From the NCBI RefSeq assembly GCF_022701295.1, contig NZ_CP033204.1, positions 3,162,001-3,226,000 of the forward strand: 64,000 nt of DNA, given 5' to 3'. Positions 9,034-20,403 of the stretch are shown here, piece by piece (the stretch's first letter is position 1; the number at the start of each line of letters is the position of its first letter). Source of the stretch: Sphingopyxis sp. YF1. Its GTDB lineage: Bacteria > Pseudomonadota > Alphaproteobacteria > Sphingomonadales > Sphingomonadaceae. The notes under the pieces were generated by a model. That model saw only the letters and a program-made list of their open reading frames with translations. It ran no database searches and was not told where the DNA came from. A program made the translations under genes and the position numbers.

Positions 9034-9098
9034 GCGGCTCCCTCATATCATTTTGCCCGCGCCGTCTGTGATTTGGCGCACGGCATCGCGATCCAAAA

Positions 9099-9185
9099 CC
9101 GTTCGTGCCGAGCCTGTCGAAGCACTGTTCCTTCCTTCAGCGCCGAAAGACAAGGACGGCCCTTCGACCAGCTCTGGGCGAACAG
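9099..9185. repeat. Interspersed palindromic repeat, family A copy 1
   Basis: Arms 9099-9122 and 9162-9185 are imperfect inverted copies built around GAGCYTGTCGAAG and its complement, with a 39-base centre. Two more copies of the same family occur at 26243-26334 and 61682-61741. It fills much of the 201-base gap between ligA and the desaturase gene. I see no gene in the gap. Confidence 0.8.
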
Positions 9186-9234
9186 CTCATATCAAACCCA
9201 CGATGATCCAATCGGCCTTCCATGAAACGGGAGG

Positions 9235-11797
<2,563 letters not shown>

Positions 11798-11801
<4 letters not shown>

Positions 11802-12481
11802 CGCGCGATCGCCAGCACATGCACCTGCCGCCGGATGCGGAAGCCGAGCGATTCATAGAGCGCAATCGCACCCGCATTGTCGGCATAGCTGTGCAGGAAG
11901 GGGGTCTCGCCGCGCGCGATCATCGCCCGCATGACATGCCCGATCAGCGCGCGCGCGAGGCCCCGGCCGCGACAATCCTCCCAGGTCGAGACGCCGCTGA
12001 CCTCGGCCATGCCGGGCACCAGAATGCGCTGACCCGCCATCGCGAGCAGCCGCCCGTTCTCGCGAATCCCGAAGAAGGGGCCGTAAAGATGCGTCTTGGG
12101 TCCCCATGGGCCAGGTTTCGCATGTTCGGCGAGCGCCGCCATTTCGGCGGCGTCATCGTCGCCCAGCGCGATCATCGCAGGCTCGCCGCCGCGCGGCATC
12201 GGCGGCGAGCCGCCGGCGACCATCTGCGCAAGGACGGCACGCTTCACCTCGCGCGTGCCGGGCGGCACGGGCCAGGCCTCGTCCTCGACCATCCACAATT
12301 CACCGTCATCGGGGACGAGCGCCGCGAGCGCCGCCTGCGCCTCGGCGCCGGTGTCGGCGGCAACGCCGAAGACGCCATAGCCGCGATCGAGCCGCAGCGC
12401 CCGCGCGTCGCCCTCGGCCAGATGCGACTGGCGCCCGGTGAGCATGCTCCAGACGGGGCGGTCGAGGGGATGGGCGGTCAT
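11798..12481 (-). CDS. GNAT family N-acetyltransferase
   Basis: A 227-residue protein with a GNAT domain in its C-terminal half. It contains the acetyl-CoA pyrophosphate-binding motif CRGRGLARALI, a VSGVSTWEDCRG strand before it, and the terminal NAGAIALYESLGF motif. The first 110 residues are a less conserved substrate domain. The acceptor cannot be predicted. It overlaps the monooxygenase gene by four bases and lies 74 bases downstream of recN, so it may be part of the bamD-recN-ligA operon. Confidence 0.8.
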
Positions 12482-12555
12482 CGCTCAGAGCCGACCGGGC
12501 GCCAGAGCGCGGCTGTGGCCCCGGGGCTCCTGAAGGGGAGGGGCTTCAATCTTCA

Positions 12556-14238
12556 TCACGCCACTTCCAGCAACCGTTCGGCCTGCGCGCGGGCTTCGTC
12601 GGTGACCTCGGCGCCCGAGAGCATGCGTGCGATTTCCTCGCGGCGTTCGGCGGTGCCCAGCGCGCGAACGCCGGTGCGGGTGACGGTGCCCTCGCTCGAC
12701 TTGGCGATCAGGAAATGCGCAGCGCCTTTCGCCGCGACCTGCGGGCTGTGCGTCACCGCAAGTAATTGCCTGCCCGCGCCATCCCCCGTTCCCTTGGCCA
12801 GCCGCGCGAGCCGCTCGCCGATCGCGCTCGCCACCGCACCGCCGACACCGCGGTCGATCTCGTCGAAGATGATCGTCTCGGCGCCGCCCTCTTCGGCGAG
12901 AGCGACCTTGAGCGCGAGGATGAAGCGCGAAAGCTCGCCGCCGCTCGCGATCTTGATCAGCGGCGCGAAGGGCGCGCCGGGGTTGGTCGAAATCAGGAAT
13001 TCGACGCGATCGATGCCCTCGGCGCCCCAGCGTTCGGCGGGCAGGCGCTCGACCAGCGTCTGGAACCGCGCCGCGTCGAGCTTGAGCGGGACGAGTTCGC
13101 CCGCGACCGCCTTGTCGAGCCGCAGCGCCGCCTTCGTCCGCGCATCCGACAGCGCGGCCGCGGCGTGGGTATAGGCCGCAGCCTTTGCAGCGACCTCGGC
13201 CTCGAGCCTCGCGAGACCCTCACTGCCGCCGTCGATCGCGTCGAGTCGCGCCGCAAGGTCGCCTGCAAGGGTCGCGAGTTCGTCGGGCTGGACATGATGC
13301 TTGCGCGCCATCGCGCGCAGTTCGAACAGGCGCGCCTCGGTCTCTTCGAGCCGCGCGGGATCATATTCGAGCGCGCGCGCCGCCTCGTTCAGCCGCTGCT
13401 CGGCCTCGTCGGCCTCGATGATCGCGCGGTCGAGCCCGGCGAGCGCCTCGGCGAGCAGCGGATGGTCGCCCGCGAGCCGGTCGAGCCGCCGCGCCGCGGC
13501 GCGCAATTGCGCGGGGCCGCTGTCGCTGCCCTCGAACGCCGCCATGATCGCGCCCATGTCCCCGGCGATCCGCTCGCCCTTCTGCATCGCGGTGCGCGCT
13601 TCGGCGAGCTCGGCCTCCTCGCCCGGCTGCGGCGCCAGCGCGGCCAGTTCGGCGACGCAATGTTCGAGCCATTCGCGGTCGCGCACCGCCTCGTCGAGCG
13701 CGCTGCGCGCAACCGCCAACCGTGCCTCGGCACCGCGCCATTCGCCATGCGCCGCCGCCACCGCGGCGCTGTCGCAGCGGCCATAGGTGTCGAGCAGCGC
13801 CCGATGCCCCGCGGGGGCGAGCAGCCCGCGTTCGTCGTGCTGGCCGTGGATTTCGACGAGGTGCGTGCCCACCTCGCGCAGCAGCGCCGCCGAGCAGGGC
13901 TGGTCCCCCAGGAAAGCGCGACTGCCGCCGTCGGCCTTGAGCGTCCGTCGGATGAGCAGCGGCTCGCCGGGTTCGATCTCGATCTCATTATCGGCGAGCA
14001 GCGCGGCGAGCGCCGTGCCGGCCGCGGGCGCGGCGAAGCTCGCGGTCACCTGCGCCTTGTCGCTGCCCTGCCGCACCAGCGCACTGTCGGCGCGCATGCC
14101 GAGCGCGAGCCCGAGCGCGTCGAGCAGGATCGATTTGCCCGCGCCGGTCTCGCCGGTCAACACGCCGAGCCCGGCCGCGAAATCGAGGTCGAGCCGTTCA
14201 ATGAGGACGATATTGGCGATGGACAGGGCCGTCAGCAT
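12556..14238 (-). CDS. recN: DNA repair protein RecN
   Basis: A 560-residue SMC-like ATPase that acts early in double-strand break repair. Walker A is GETGAGKS at residues 29-36. The ABC-type signature SGGELSRFILALK and Walker B IIFDEIDRGVGG are in the C-terminal third, with an alanine/arginine/glutamate-rich coiled coil between. The RecN-specific dimer motif region GQHDERGLL is present. Full length for the family. It is preceded by bamD, an arrangement conserved in alphaproteobacteria, after a 47-base gap. Confidence 0.96.
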   Translation of the reverse strand: MLTALSIANIVLIERLDLDFAAGLGVLTGETGAGKSILLDALGLALGMRADSALVRQGSDKAQVTASFAAPAAGTALAALLADNEIEIEPGEPLLIRRTLKADGGSRAFLGDQPCSAALLREVGTHLVEIHGQHDERGLLAPAGHRALLDTYGRCDSAAVAAAHGEWRGAEARLAVARSALDEAVRDREWLEHCVAELAALAPQPGEEAELAEARTAMQKGERIAGDMGAIMAAFEGSDSGPAQLRAAARRLDRLAGDHPLLAEALAGLDRAIIEADEAEQRLNEAARALEYDPARLEETEARLFELRAMARKHHVQPDELATLAGDLAARLDAIDGGSEGLARLEAEVAAKAAAYTHAAAALSDARTKAALRLDKAVAGELVPLKLDAARFQTLVERLPAERWGAEGIDRVEFLISTNPGAPFAPLIKIASGGELSRFILALKVALAEEGGAETIIFDEIDRGVGGAVASAIGERLARLAKGTGDGAGRQLLAVTHSPQVAAKGAAHFLIAKSSEGTVTRTGVRALGTAERREEIARMLSGAEVTDEARAQAERLLEVA

Positions 14239-14285
14239 GGCCTGCCCTTATAACAGAACAAAGCGCGAATCCACGCCTTGCGGCA

Positions 14286-15080
14286 TCACGCCGTCGGCGC
14301 GTGCTTCTGCATCAGCTTGTAGGCGCGGTCATACCATTCGCTGCCGGGATAGTTGGCGCCGAGCACCGCCGCCGCCTTTTTCGCTTCCGACGGCACGCCG
14401 AGCGCGAGATAGCATTCGGTCAGGCGATAGAGCGCCTCCGGGGTGTGGCTGGTCGACTGGAATTTCTCGGTCACCTCGCGGAAGCGGATCGACGCTGCGA
14501 GCCAGTTCGAGCTGCGCTGATAGAAGCGGCCGATTTCCATTTCCTTGCCGGCGAGATGGTCCTGCACAAGGTCGATCTTGAGCCGCGCATCGGCGGCATA
14601 GCGGCTGTCGGGATAGCGGCGGATCACTTCGCCGAGCGCGGCCTGCGCCTGCTGGGTGATCTTCTGGTCGCGGGTGACGTCGCTGATCTGCTCGTAATAG
14701 CTGAGCCCGATCAGATAATAGGCGTAGGGCGCATCCTTGTTGCCCGGGTGGATCGAGAGGAAACGCTGCGCCGCCTCGATCGCGGGGGTATATTCGCGGT
14801 CCATATAATAGCTGAAGCTGCTCATCAGCTGCGCGCGGCGCGCCCAGGGTGAATAGGGATGCTGGCGCTCGACCTCGTCGAACAGCGCCGCGGCGAGGCC
14901 GTACTGGCGCCGGTCGAGCCGGTCCTGCGCGGCGCGGTACAGCGTGTTGACGTCGCGCGCGACATAACGCGTGTCCTTCTTGACCCCGCTGCCCCCGGCG
15001 CAGGCGGCCAGCAAAGGCGAGATCACGAGAGCGGCGGCGAGCAGGCGCGTCGAGGCGCGCAGGGAAGGACGCTGAGTCAT
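14286..15080 (-). CDS. bamD: Outer membrane protein assembly factor BamD
   Basis: A 264-residue lipoprotein of the BAM complex, which folds beta-barrel proteins into the outer membrane. The lipobox LAAC places the lipidated cysteine at residue 27. Five TPR-like helical repeats follow (for instance LYRAAQDRLDRRQYGLAAAL and SYYEQISDVTRDQKITQQAQ). The ATG was chosen because the signal peptide begins there; the open frame extends about 125 codons further upstream without meaning. It is followed by recN, with a peptidylprolyl isomerase gene upstream on the same strand. Confidence 0.93.
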   Translation of the reverse strand: MTQRPSLRASTRLLAAALVISPLLAACAGGSGVKKDTRYVARDVNTLYRAAQDRLDRRQYGLAAALFDEVERQHPYSPWARRAQLMSSFSYYMDREYTPAIEAAQRFLSIHPGNKDAPYAYYLIGLSYYEQISDVTRDQKITQQAQAALGEVIRRYPDSRYAADARLKIDLVQDHLAGKEMEIGRFYQRSSNWLAASIRFREVTEKFQSTSHTPEALYRLTECYLALGVPSEAKKAAAVLGANYPGSEWYDRAYKLMQKHAPTA

Positions 15081-15142
15081 GGCCGCGGTATAGCCACAGC
15101 GCGGATGAACGCAAAATAAATGATGGAGGGGCCGGCGCGGTT

Positions 15143-15838
15143 TTACGGCGCTTTGACGACGCAGCCCGCCGGAGCATCGGCGGGGGCCGGAACGCGCCGC
15201 GCGGTCTTGATCGTCACCATCGGGTCGAGGATCTGGCCGTGCATCACCCCGTCCCCCGCGGTCGGAGAGATCGGCGCGTTGAAAATCCGTTCGGCGACAT
15301 CGGCGCCCGCGACCACCTCGCCGAACACCGCAAAGCCTGCGCCGTCGCCGCCCGGTGCGTCGGCATCGAACCCCTTGATGTCGCCGAGCAGCAGGAAGAA
15401 ATCGCTCGTCGCGTCGCCGGGGTTGAGCCGCGCCATCGACAGCGCGCCCTTGCAATTGGTCAGCCCCGTCTTCGTCGTCGGCTCGTGCGCGATCGGCGGA
15501 TAATTCTTGCGCGCATCGCCGCGGTTGCCCGCCTGCACCAGCTGGTTCGCCGGCCCCCAGTTGCGCGTCGCGCGATAGAATTGGAACCCGTCCATCCGTT
15601 TACCGTCGACATAGCGCAGGAAATTGGCGGCGGCGACCGGCGCGCGCTTGTCCTCCAACCGCACGATGATCGTGCCGAGATCGGTGACGAGCGCGACATG
15701 GGGCCGGGTGTCGATTTCGACCACGGGTGTAACCGGCGCGGGGATAGGCGGCGGGGGTGGCGGCAATTGTGTCGCCTGTGGCGGAATGGCGGACGACTGA
15801 ACAGCGAGGGCGAGCGCGACGAGGAACGGGTTGATCAT
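15143..15838 (-). CDS. Cyclophilin-type peptidylprolyl isomerase, exported
   Basis: A 231-residue periplasmic cis-trans prolyl isomerase. An N-terminal signal peptide is followed by a polyproline linker (LPPPPPPIPAPV). The cyclophilin domain covers about residues 45-220. Recognisable elements are FQFYRATRNW (position of the catalytic Arg), QAGNRGD, an ALSMARLNPGDATSDFF strand, and FAVFGEVVAGADV. Cyclophilin gene neighbours of bamD fit a role in envelope protein folding. It could be the first gene of the bamD-recN-ligA transcription unit. Confidence 0.9.
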   Translation of the reverse strand: MINPFLVALALAVQSSAIPPQATQLPPPPPPIPAPVTPVVEIDTRPHVALVTDLGTIIVRLEDKRAPVAAANFLRYVDGKRMDGFQFYRATRNWGPANQLVQAGNRGDARKNYPPIAHEPTTKTGLTNCKGALSMARLNPGDATSDFFLLLGDIKGFDADAPGGDGAGFAVFGEVVAGADVAERIFNAPISPTAGDGVMHGQILDPMVTIKTARRVPAPADAPAGCVVKAP

Positions 15839-15912
15839 CCCTTCCTTATGACCCGATGCACCGCGCCGCGAAAGCCGGAAACTGCCCGCCTCCGGGAGCG
15901 GGCATCGGAAAC

Positions 15913-15969
15913 ATTAAACCAAATGGTTGACTGTTCCCGATACATCGCCATATTAAACCTTATGGTTGA
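15913..15969 (+). promoter_or_regulatory. Tandem 18-base operator and promoter of the ArsR/SRPBCC pair
   Basis: Two near-identical 18-mers, ATTAAACCAAATGGTTGA (15913-15930) and ATTAAACCTTATGGTTGA (15952-15969), lie exactly 39 bases apart. Each contains the inverted repeat AACC-N4-GGTT. A promoter is readable between and within them: TTGACT (15927-15932), 18 bases, TATTAA (15951-15956). It predicts a transcript start at or next to the ATG at 15962. The operator copies therefore cover the -35 and the -10/start, a layout suited to autorepression by the ArsR protein. Confidence 0.68.
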
Positions 15970-16333
15970 ACATGATTCGCAGATCCTCGACACGATCTTC
16001 CACGCACTCGGCGACGCGACGCGGCGCGCGATGCTCGGCGAACTCGCCGCCGGGCAGCGAAGCGTCGGCGAGCTTGCCGAACCTTTCGCCATGTCGCTCG
16101 CCGCGGCGTCGAAACATGTCCGCGTGCTCGAAAGGGCCGGGCTGATCCGCCGCGAGATACGCGGCCGCACGCATGTCTGCAGCCTCGACCCGGCGCCGCT
16201 GATGAGCGCCGACCAGTGGCTCGGGATCTACCGCCGCTTCTGGACCGGCCGCCTCGACACGCTCGAATCGCTGCTGCGCGACGCGCCGCCCCCACCCGCG
16301 AAAGCTCCCCCTCCCGGGAAAGAAGGAGAATGA
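15962..16333 (+). CDS. ArsR family transcriptional regulator
   Basis: A 123-residue winged-helix repressor of the ArsR group that pairs with SRPBCC (AHSA1) proteins. ILDTIFHALGDATRRAMLGE opens the domain, and the recognition helix is SLAAASKHVRVLERAGLI. No metal-binding cysteine pair is seen. An in-frame ATG lies 39 bases upstream, inside the first operator copy, but the downstream ATG fits the family start better. No ribosome binding site precedes either, so translation from a leaderless mRNA is likely. The C-terminus is proline-rich. The SRPBCC gene follows two bases past the stop. Confidence 0.88.
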   Translation: MVEHDSQILDTIFHALGDATRRAMLGELAAGQRSVGELAEPFAMSLAAASKHVRVLERAGLIRREIRGRTHVCSLDPAPLMSADQWLGIYRRFWTGRLDTLESLLRDAPPPPAKAPPPGKEGE

Positions 16334-16335
16334 CG

Positions 16336-16863
16336 ATGACGAACATGCTCGCCGACTATGGTGTCCTCACCGAACCCGCGACGCTGACGATCGAACGGCG
16401 GCTGCCGGGGCCGATCACCCGAAGCTGGGCCTATCTCACCGACGGCGCGTTGCGCCGCCAGTGGCTCGCGGCAGGGGTGATGGAGGAAAGGGCCGGCGCG
16501 CCGGTCGATCTTGTCTGGCGCAACGACGAACTCACCGATCCGCCGGGGGAGCGCCCCGACGGCATGGGTGACGAGCATCGCATGACCTGCGAAATCATCG
16601 AGATCGATGCGCCGCACCGCCTGACGATCAGCTGGGGCAGCACCGGCGGCGTGACCTTCACCCTTCGCGACGAGGGCGAAGAGGTGCTGCTGACGATCGT
16701 CCATCGGCGCATCGAAGACCCGTCGGTCCTGCTCAACGTCAGCGCCGGCTGGCACGCCCATCTCGACGTCCTCGCGGCGCGCCTGCGCGGCACCTCGCCC
16801 GCGCCGCACTGGGACAATTGGACAGCGCTGCGCCGCGACTATGCCGAGCGCTTCGGCGGCTGA
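16336..16863 (+). CDS. SRPBCC (AHSA1/START-like) family protein
   Basis: A 175-residue ligand-binding helix-grip protein: LTIERRLPGPITRSWAYLTD at the start, a conserved CEIIEIDAPHRLTISW strand and a long C-terminal helix (LNVSAGWHAHLDVLAARLRG). AAGGAG seven bases upstream selects the second of two close ATGs; the first overlaps the ArsR stop. Genes of this family commonly follow a small ArsR regulator, and the two presumably respond to the same small molecule, which is unknown. Confidence 0.82.
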   Translation: MTNMLADYGVLTEPATLTIERRLPGPITRSWAYLTDGALRRQWLAAGVMEERAGAPVDLVWRNDELTDPPGERPDGMGDEHRMTCEIIEIDAPHRLTISWGSTGGVTFTLRDEGEEVLLTIVHRRIEDPSVLLNVSAGWHAHLDVLAARLRGTSPAPHWDNWTALRRDYAERFGG

Positions 16864-16986
16864 CAGTTCGGAGAACCGGCGCCCGGTCGCCGCGCGAGGC
16901 CGCGGGGGCGTCGGTCGGCGTGGACAGTCGGCCCTCGATCGTGGCATTTCGGAAAGCCGGAATCGAAACGGAACGGACACTCCACG

Positions 16987-17451
16987 ATGGACCAGAACGA
17001 AGCCTATCTGCGCGAGGCGATCGCGCTCGCCTACGCCAATGCCGAGGCCGGCGGCCGCCCGTTCGGCGCGGTGATCGTCCGCGACGGACAGATCATCGCA
17101 TCGGGCGTCAACGAGATCGGCCGGACCGGCGATCCGACCGCGCACGCCGAGCTCAACGCGATCCGGCGCGCCAGCCAGGTGCTGGGCTCGCCCGACCTCT
17201 CGGGCTGCGCGATCTTCGCGAGCGGTCATCCCTGCCCGATGTGCATGGCGGCGATGCGCCTCGCGGGGGTTGCCGCGGTGACCTACGCCTATTCGAACGA
17301 GGATGGTGCACCGCACGGGCTCTCGACCGCGGCGGTCTACGATGATCTGGCGAAGCCGTTTGCGGAACAGAGCATGACGATCCGCCACCTGCCGGTGCGC
17401 CTCCCCGGGCGACCGGACCTTTACGCCGACTGGCGGGCGCAACGAGGCTGA
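16987..17451 (+). CDS. Nucleoside/guanine deaminase (cytidine deaminase fold)
   Basis: A 154-residue zinc-dependent deaminase. The zinc-site residues are His53 and Glu55 in TAHAEL, and Cys83 and Cys86 in HPCPMC. The wording around them (FGAVIVRDG, DPTAHAELNAIRRA, WRAQRG at the end) is closest to the Bacillus guanine deaminase GuaD type rather than tRNA adenosine deaminase TadA. It probably converts guanine to xanthine or deaminates a related base in purine salvage. It stands alone, 123 bases behind the SRPBCC gene, with a weak ribosome binding site. Confidence 0.8.
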   Translation: MDQNEAYLREAIALAYANAEAGGRPFGAVIVRDGQIIASGVNEIGRTGDPTAHAELNAIRRASQVLGSPDLSGCAIFASGHPCPMCMAAMRLAGVAAVTYAYSNEDGAPHGLSTAAVYDDLAKPFAEQSMTIRHLPVRLPGRPDLYADWRAQRG

Positions 17452-17498
17452 GCGCCGCGCGCCGACAGGATCGAGGGCGGCTGAAAGCGGACGCTCGC

Positions 17499-17526
17499 TC
17501 CTCCCTGTGGCGAAGCCATGGGGAGG
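17499..17526. repeat. Short interspersed repeat, family B copy 1
   Basis: A 28-base sequence, a TCCTCCCTG...GGGGAGG inverted repeat, lies between the convergent deaminase and pnp genes. It matches 26 of 28 bases of the inverted copy at 48683-48710. A more diverged copy is at 48584-48611. Confidence 0.65.
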
Positions 17527-17570
17527 ATTCAAGGGAGCGCCCTTTCCCCAACCCAAAGTCGCCATAAGAA

Positions 17571-17596
17571 AAGGGGCCACCTTTCGGCAGCCCCTT
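17571..17596 (-). terminator. Intrinsic terminator of pnp
   Basis: Seven-base arms AAGGGGC and GCCCCTT close a 12-base loop. On the minus strand the stem is followed by TTTTCTTATG. It lies 22 bases past the pnp stop and is the obvious end of the rpsO-pnp transcript. Confidence 0.75.
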
Positions 17597-17618
17597 CTCT
17601 TTTCCAATCGCGAAGAAC

Positions 17619-19916
17619 TTAGTCCTTCAGGAAGTCGGGCACATGGCCCTGATCTTCCGGACCGTCTTCCGAACGCTCGCGACGCGGGCCGCGATCACCG
17701 CCGTCGCGGCGCGGGCCGCGGTCACGGCCGCCGCGACCACGGTCGCCGCCGTCACGGCGCGGACCACGATCGCCGCGCGGTTCGCGGGGTTCGCGCGCCG
17801 GGCGGGTATCTTCGAGCTCTTCGCCGGTTTCCTGGTCGACGACGCGCATCGACAGGCGGACCTTGCCGCGCTGGTCGATCTCGAGCACCTTGACCTTGAC
17901 TTCCTGGCCTTCGCTGAGGACGTCCGAGACCTTCTCGACGCGCTCGTTCTTGATTTCGCTGACGTGGACGAGACCGTCCTTGCCGCCCATGAAATTCACG
18001 AACGCACCAAAATCGACGAGGTTGACGACCTTGCCGTCATAGATCTTGCCGACTTCGGCTTCCTCGACGATGCCGGCGATCCACTTGCGCGCGGCTTCGA
18101 TCTGGTCGAGGTCGCTCGACGAGATCTTGATCACGCCCTCGTCGTCGATGTCGACCTTGGCGCCGGTGGTCGCGACGATCTCGCGGATCACCTTGCCGCC
18201 GGTGCCGATGACGTCGCGGATCTTCGACTTGTCGATCTGCATCGTCTCGATGCGCGGCGCGTGCGCCGACAATTCGCTGCGGGTTTCGCCGAGCGCCTTG
18301 TTCATCTCGCCGAGGATGTGCGCACGGCCTTCCTTGGCCTGGTTGAGCGCGGCTTCGAAGATCTCGCGCGTGATGCCCGCGATCTTGATGTCCATCTGCA
18401 TCGTGGTGATGCCTTCGGACGTGCCCGCGACCTTGAAGTCCATGTCGCCGAGATGGTCCTCGTCGCCGAGGATGTCCGACAGAATTGCATAATCCTTGCC
18501 TTCCAGGATCAGGCCCATCGCGATGCCCGAGACCGGACGCTTGATCGGCACGCCGGCGTCCATCATCGCGAGCGAACCGCCGCAGACCGACGCCATCGAC
18601 GACGAGCCGTTCGACTCGGTGATGTCGCTGGTCAGGCGGATCGTGTAGGGGAACTCGTCCTTCGTCGGCAGCACGGGGTGCAGCGCGCGCCAGGCGAGCT
18701 TGCCATGACCGACTTCGCGGCGGCCCGGCGCGCCGAAGCGGCCGACTTCGCCGACCGAATAGGGCGGGAAGTTATAGTGGAGCATGAAGTTCTGGTACGA
18801 CAGGCCGTTCAGGCCATCGACCATCTGTTCGCTTTCCTTGGTGCCGAGCGTCGCCGTGGCGATCGTCTGCGTTTCACCGCGGGTGAACAGCGCCGAACCA
18901 TGCGCGCGGGGCAGGAAGTGCGTTTCGGCGACGATCGGACGGATCTGCGTCGTCGTGCGGCCGTCGATGCGCTTGCCGTCCTTGAGGATGGCGGTGCGGA
19001 CGATTTCGGCTTCGAGCTTCTTGGTCAGCTTGATGCCGGCCATGACGTCCTGCGGCGACAGGCCGTCTTCGGTGAACTGCGCCTTCGCCTTCGCGCGCGC
19101 TTCGTTGAGCGCGTTCGAGCGGGCCGACTTGTCGGTCAGCTTGTAGGCGGCGGCGATGTCCTTGCCGATCAGCTTCTTGAGCTTGTCCTTGATCGCGGCA
19201 TTGTCGTCGCCGGCAGCGACTTCCCACGGGTCCTTGGCAGCCTGTTCGGCGAGCTTGACGATCGCCTTGACGACTTCCTTGCACGCGTCGTGCGCGAACA
19301 GGACGGCGCCGAGCATGACCTCTTCCGACAGCTCGTTGGCTTCGGATTCGACCATCATCACCGCGTCGTAGGTCGCGGCGACGACCAGATCGAGATCGCC
19401 TTCGGCAACCTGTTCGTCGGTCGGATTGAGGATATATTCGCCGTCGACGTAACCGACGCGCGCGGCGCCGATCGGGCCCATGAAGGGCACGCCCGAGATG
19501 GTGAGCGCGGCCGACGCCGCGACCATCGCGAGGATGTCCGGCTCGTTGTGGCCGTCATAGCTCAGCACCTGAGCGATGGCGTTGATTTCGTTGTAGAAAC
19601 CTTCAGGGAACAGCGGGCGGATCGGACGGTCGATCAGGCGGCTGACCAGCGTTTCCTTTTCGGTCGCGCCGCGTTCGCGCTTGAAGAAGCCGCCCGGGAT
19701 ACGACCGGCGGCCGAATATTTTTCCTGATAGTGGACGGTGAGCGGGAAAAAGTCCTGCCCGTCCTTCACCGACTTCGCGGCGGTCACGGCGCACAGGACG
19801 ACCGTTTCGCCCAGCGTCGCCATCACGGCGCCGTCGGCCTGGCGGGCAACCTTGCCCGTTTCGAGGGTCAGCGTTTCACCGCCCCACTCGATCGATACTT
19901 TTTTCACGTCAAACAT
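17619..19916 (-). CDS. pnp: Polyribonucleotide nucleotidyltransferase (PNPase)
   Basis: A 765-residue phosphorolytic 3'-5' exoribonuclease, a partner of RNase E in mRNA decay. Two RNase PH domains (about 1-220 and 310-550) carry FFKREG-like and [12 protein letters not shown] landmarks. A KH domain ([16 protein letters not shown], near 560) and an S1 domain ([19 protein letters not shown], near 625) follow. The C-terminal 65 residues are an Arg-Gly-Asp-rich tail with a duplicated [17 protein letters not shown] unit, longer and more repetitive than in E. coli. The start has AAGGAAACC upstream. It follows rpsO on the same strand, with a 192-base gap containing a strong hairpin. Confidence 0.97.
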   Translation of the reverse strand: MFDVKKVSIEWGGETLTLETGKVARQADGAVMATLGETVVLCAVTAAKSVKDGQDFFPLTVHYQEKYSAAGRIPGGFFKRERGATEKETLVSRLIDRPIRPLFPEGFYNEINAIAQVLSYDGHNEPDILAMVAASAALTISGVPFMGPIGAARVGYVDGEYILNPTDEQVAEGDLDLVVAATYDAVMMVESEANELSEEVMLGAVLFAHDACKEVVKAIVKLAEQAAKDPWEVAAGDDNAAIKDKLKKLIGKDIAAAYKLTDKSARSNALNEARAKAKAQFTEDGLSPQDVMAGIKLTKKLEAEIVRTAILKDGKRIDGRTTTQIRPIVAETHFLPRAHGSALFTRGETQTIATATLGTKESEQMVDGLNGLSYQNFMLHYNFPPYSVGEVGRFGAPGRREVGHGKLAWRALHPVLPTKDEFPYTIRLTSDITESNGSSSMASVCGGSLAMMDAGVPIKRPVSGIAMGLILEGKDYAILSDILGDEDHLGDMDFKVAGTSEGITTMQMDIKIAGITREIFEAALNQAKEGRAHILGEMNKALGETRSELSAHAPRIETMQIDKSKIRDVIGTGGKVIREIVATTGAKVDIDDEGVIKISSSDLDQIEAARKWIAGIVEEAEVGKIYDGKVVNLVDFGAFVNFMGGKDGLVHVSEIKNERVEKVSDVLSEGQEVKVKVLEIDQRGKVRLSMRVVDQETGEELEDTRPAREPREPRGDRGPRRDGGDRGRGGRDRGPRRDGGDRGPRRERSEDGPEDQGHVPDFLKD

Positions 19917-20075
19917 GTGGTTTCCTTCGCCCGCCGGGCCCTATGCCGGGCGGGGCCTCTGATTCCGGGCAATCCGGCCCGGGGCGGTTTAGGGCGTCTG
20001 TCTGCCCCAATGGCGGCCCCGCCGGATGCGGGAACGGCCCTGTGGTCCGGCGATTTTTGCGGGACCAATATGACA

Positions 20076-20099
20076 GCGGCCCCGGAAATCCGGGGCCGC
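20076..20099 (-). promoter_or_regulatory. Perfect 10-bp hairpin between rpsO and pnp
   Basis: GCGGCCCCGG and CCGGGGCCGC form a perfect ten-base-pair stem with a four-base loop. It starts nine bases after the rpsO stop and lies about 160 bases upstream of pnp. There is no T tract on the minus strand, so it may be an attenuating, RNA-processing or mRNA-stabilising structure rather than a full terminator. In E. coli the rpsO-pnp intergenic RNA is cut by RNase III during PNPase autoregulation. Confidence 0.6.
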
Positions 20100-20108
20100 C
20101 AGAAATTC

Positions 20109-20378
20109 TTACTTGCGAAGACCCAGCTTCGCGATCAGCGCCTGGTAGCGGGCCTCGTCCTTCTTCTTGAGATAGTCGAGGAGGCTGCGGCGCTTGTTGA
20201 CCATCATCAGCAGCCCGCGGCGGCTGTGATTGTCCTTGTGGTGCGCCTTGAAGTGATCGGTCAGCGTGTTGATGCGGTCGGTCAGGATCGCGACCTGGAC
20301 TTCCGGCGAACCGGTGTCGCCCTTGGCACGGGCATTGTCGCTGATGACTTCGGCTTTGCGCTCGGCGGTAATCGACAT
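20109..20378 (-). CDS. rpsO: 30S ribosomal protein S15
   Basis: The standard 89-residue S15, a primary 16S rRNA-binding protein of the 30S platform. Typical wording includes [36 protein letters not shown], and [33 protein letters not shown] precedes the ATG. It sits 25 bases behind truB and ahead of pnp, the order conserved across bacteria. Confidence 0.98.
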   Translation of the reverse strand: MSITAERKAEVISDNARAKGDTGSPEVQVAILTDRINTLTDHFKAHHKDNHSRRGLLMMVNKRRSLLDYLKKKDEARYQALIAKLGLRK

Positions 20379-20403
20379 ATTCGTTTTTCCTCGAACATCC
20401 TGT

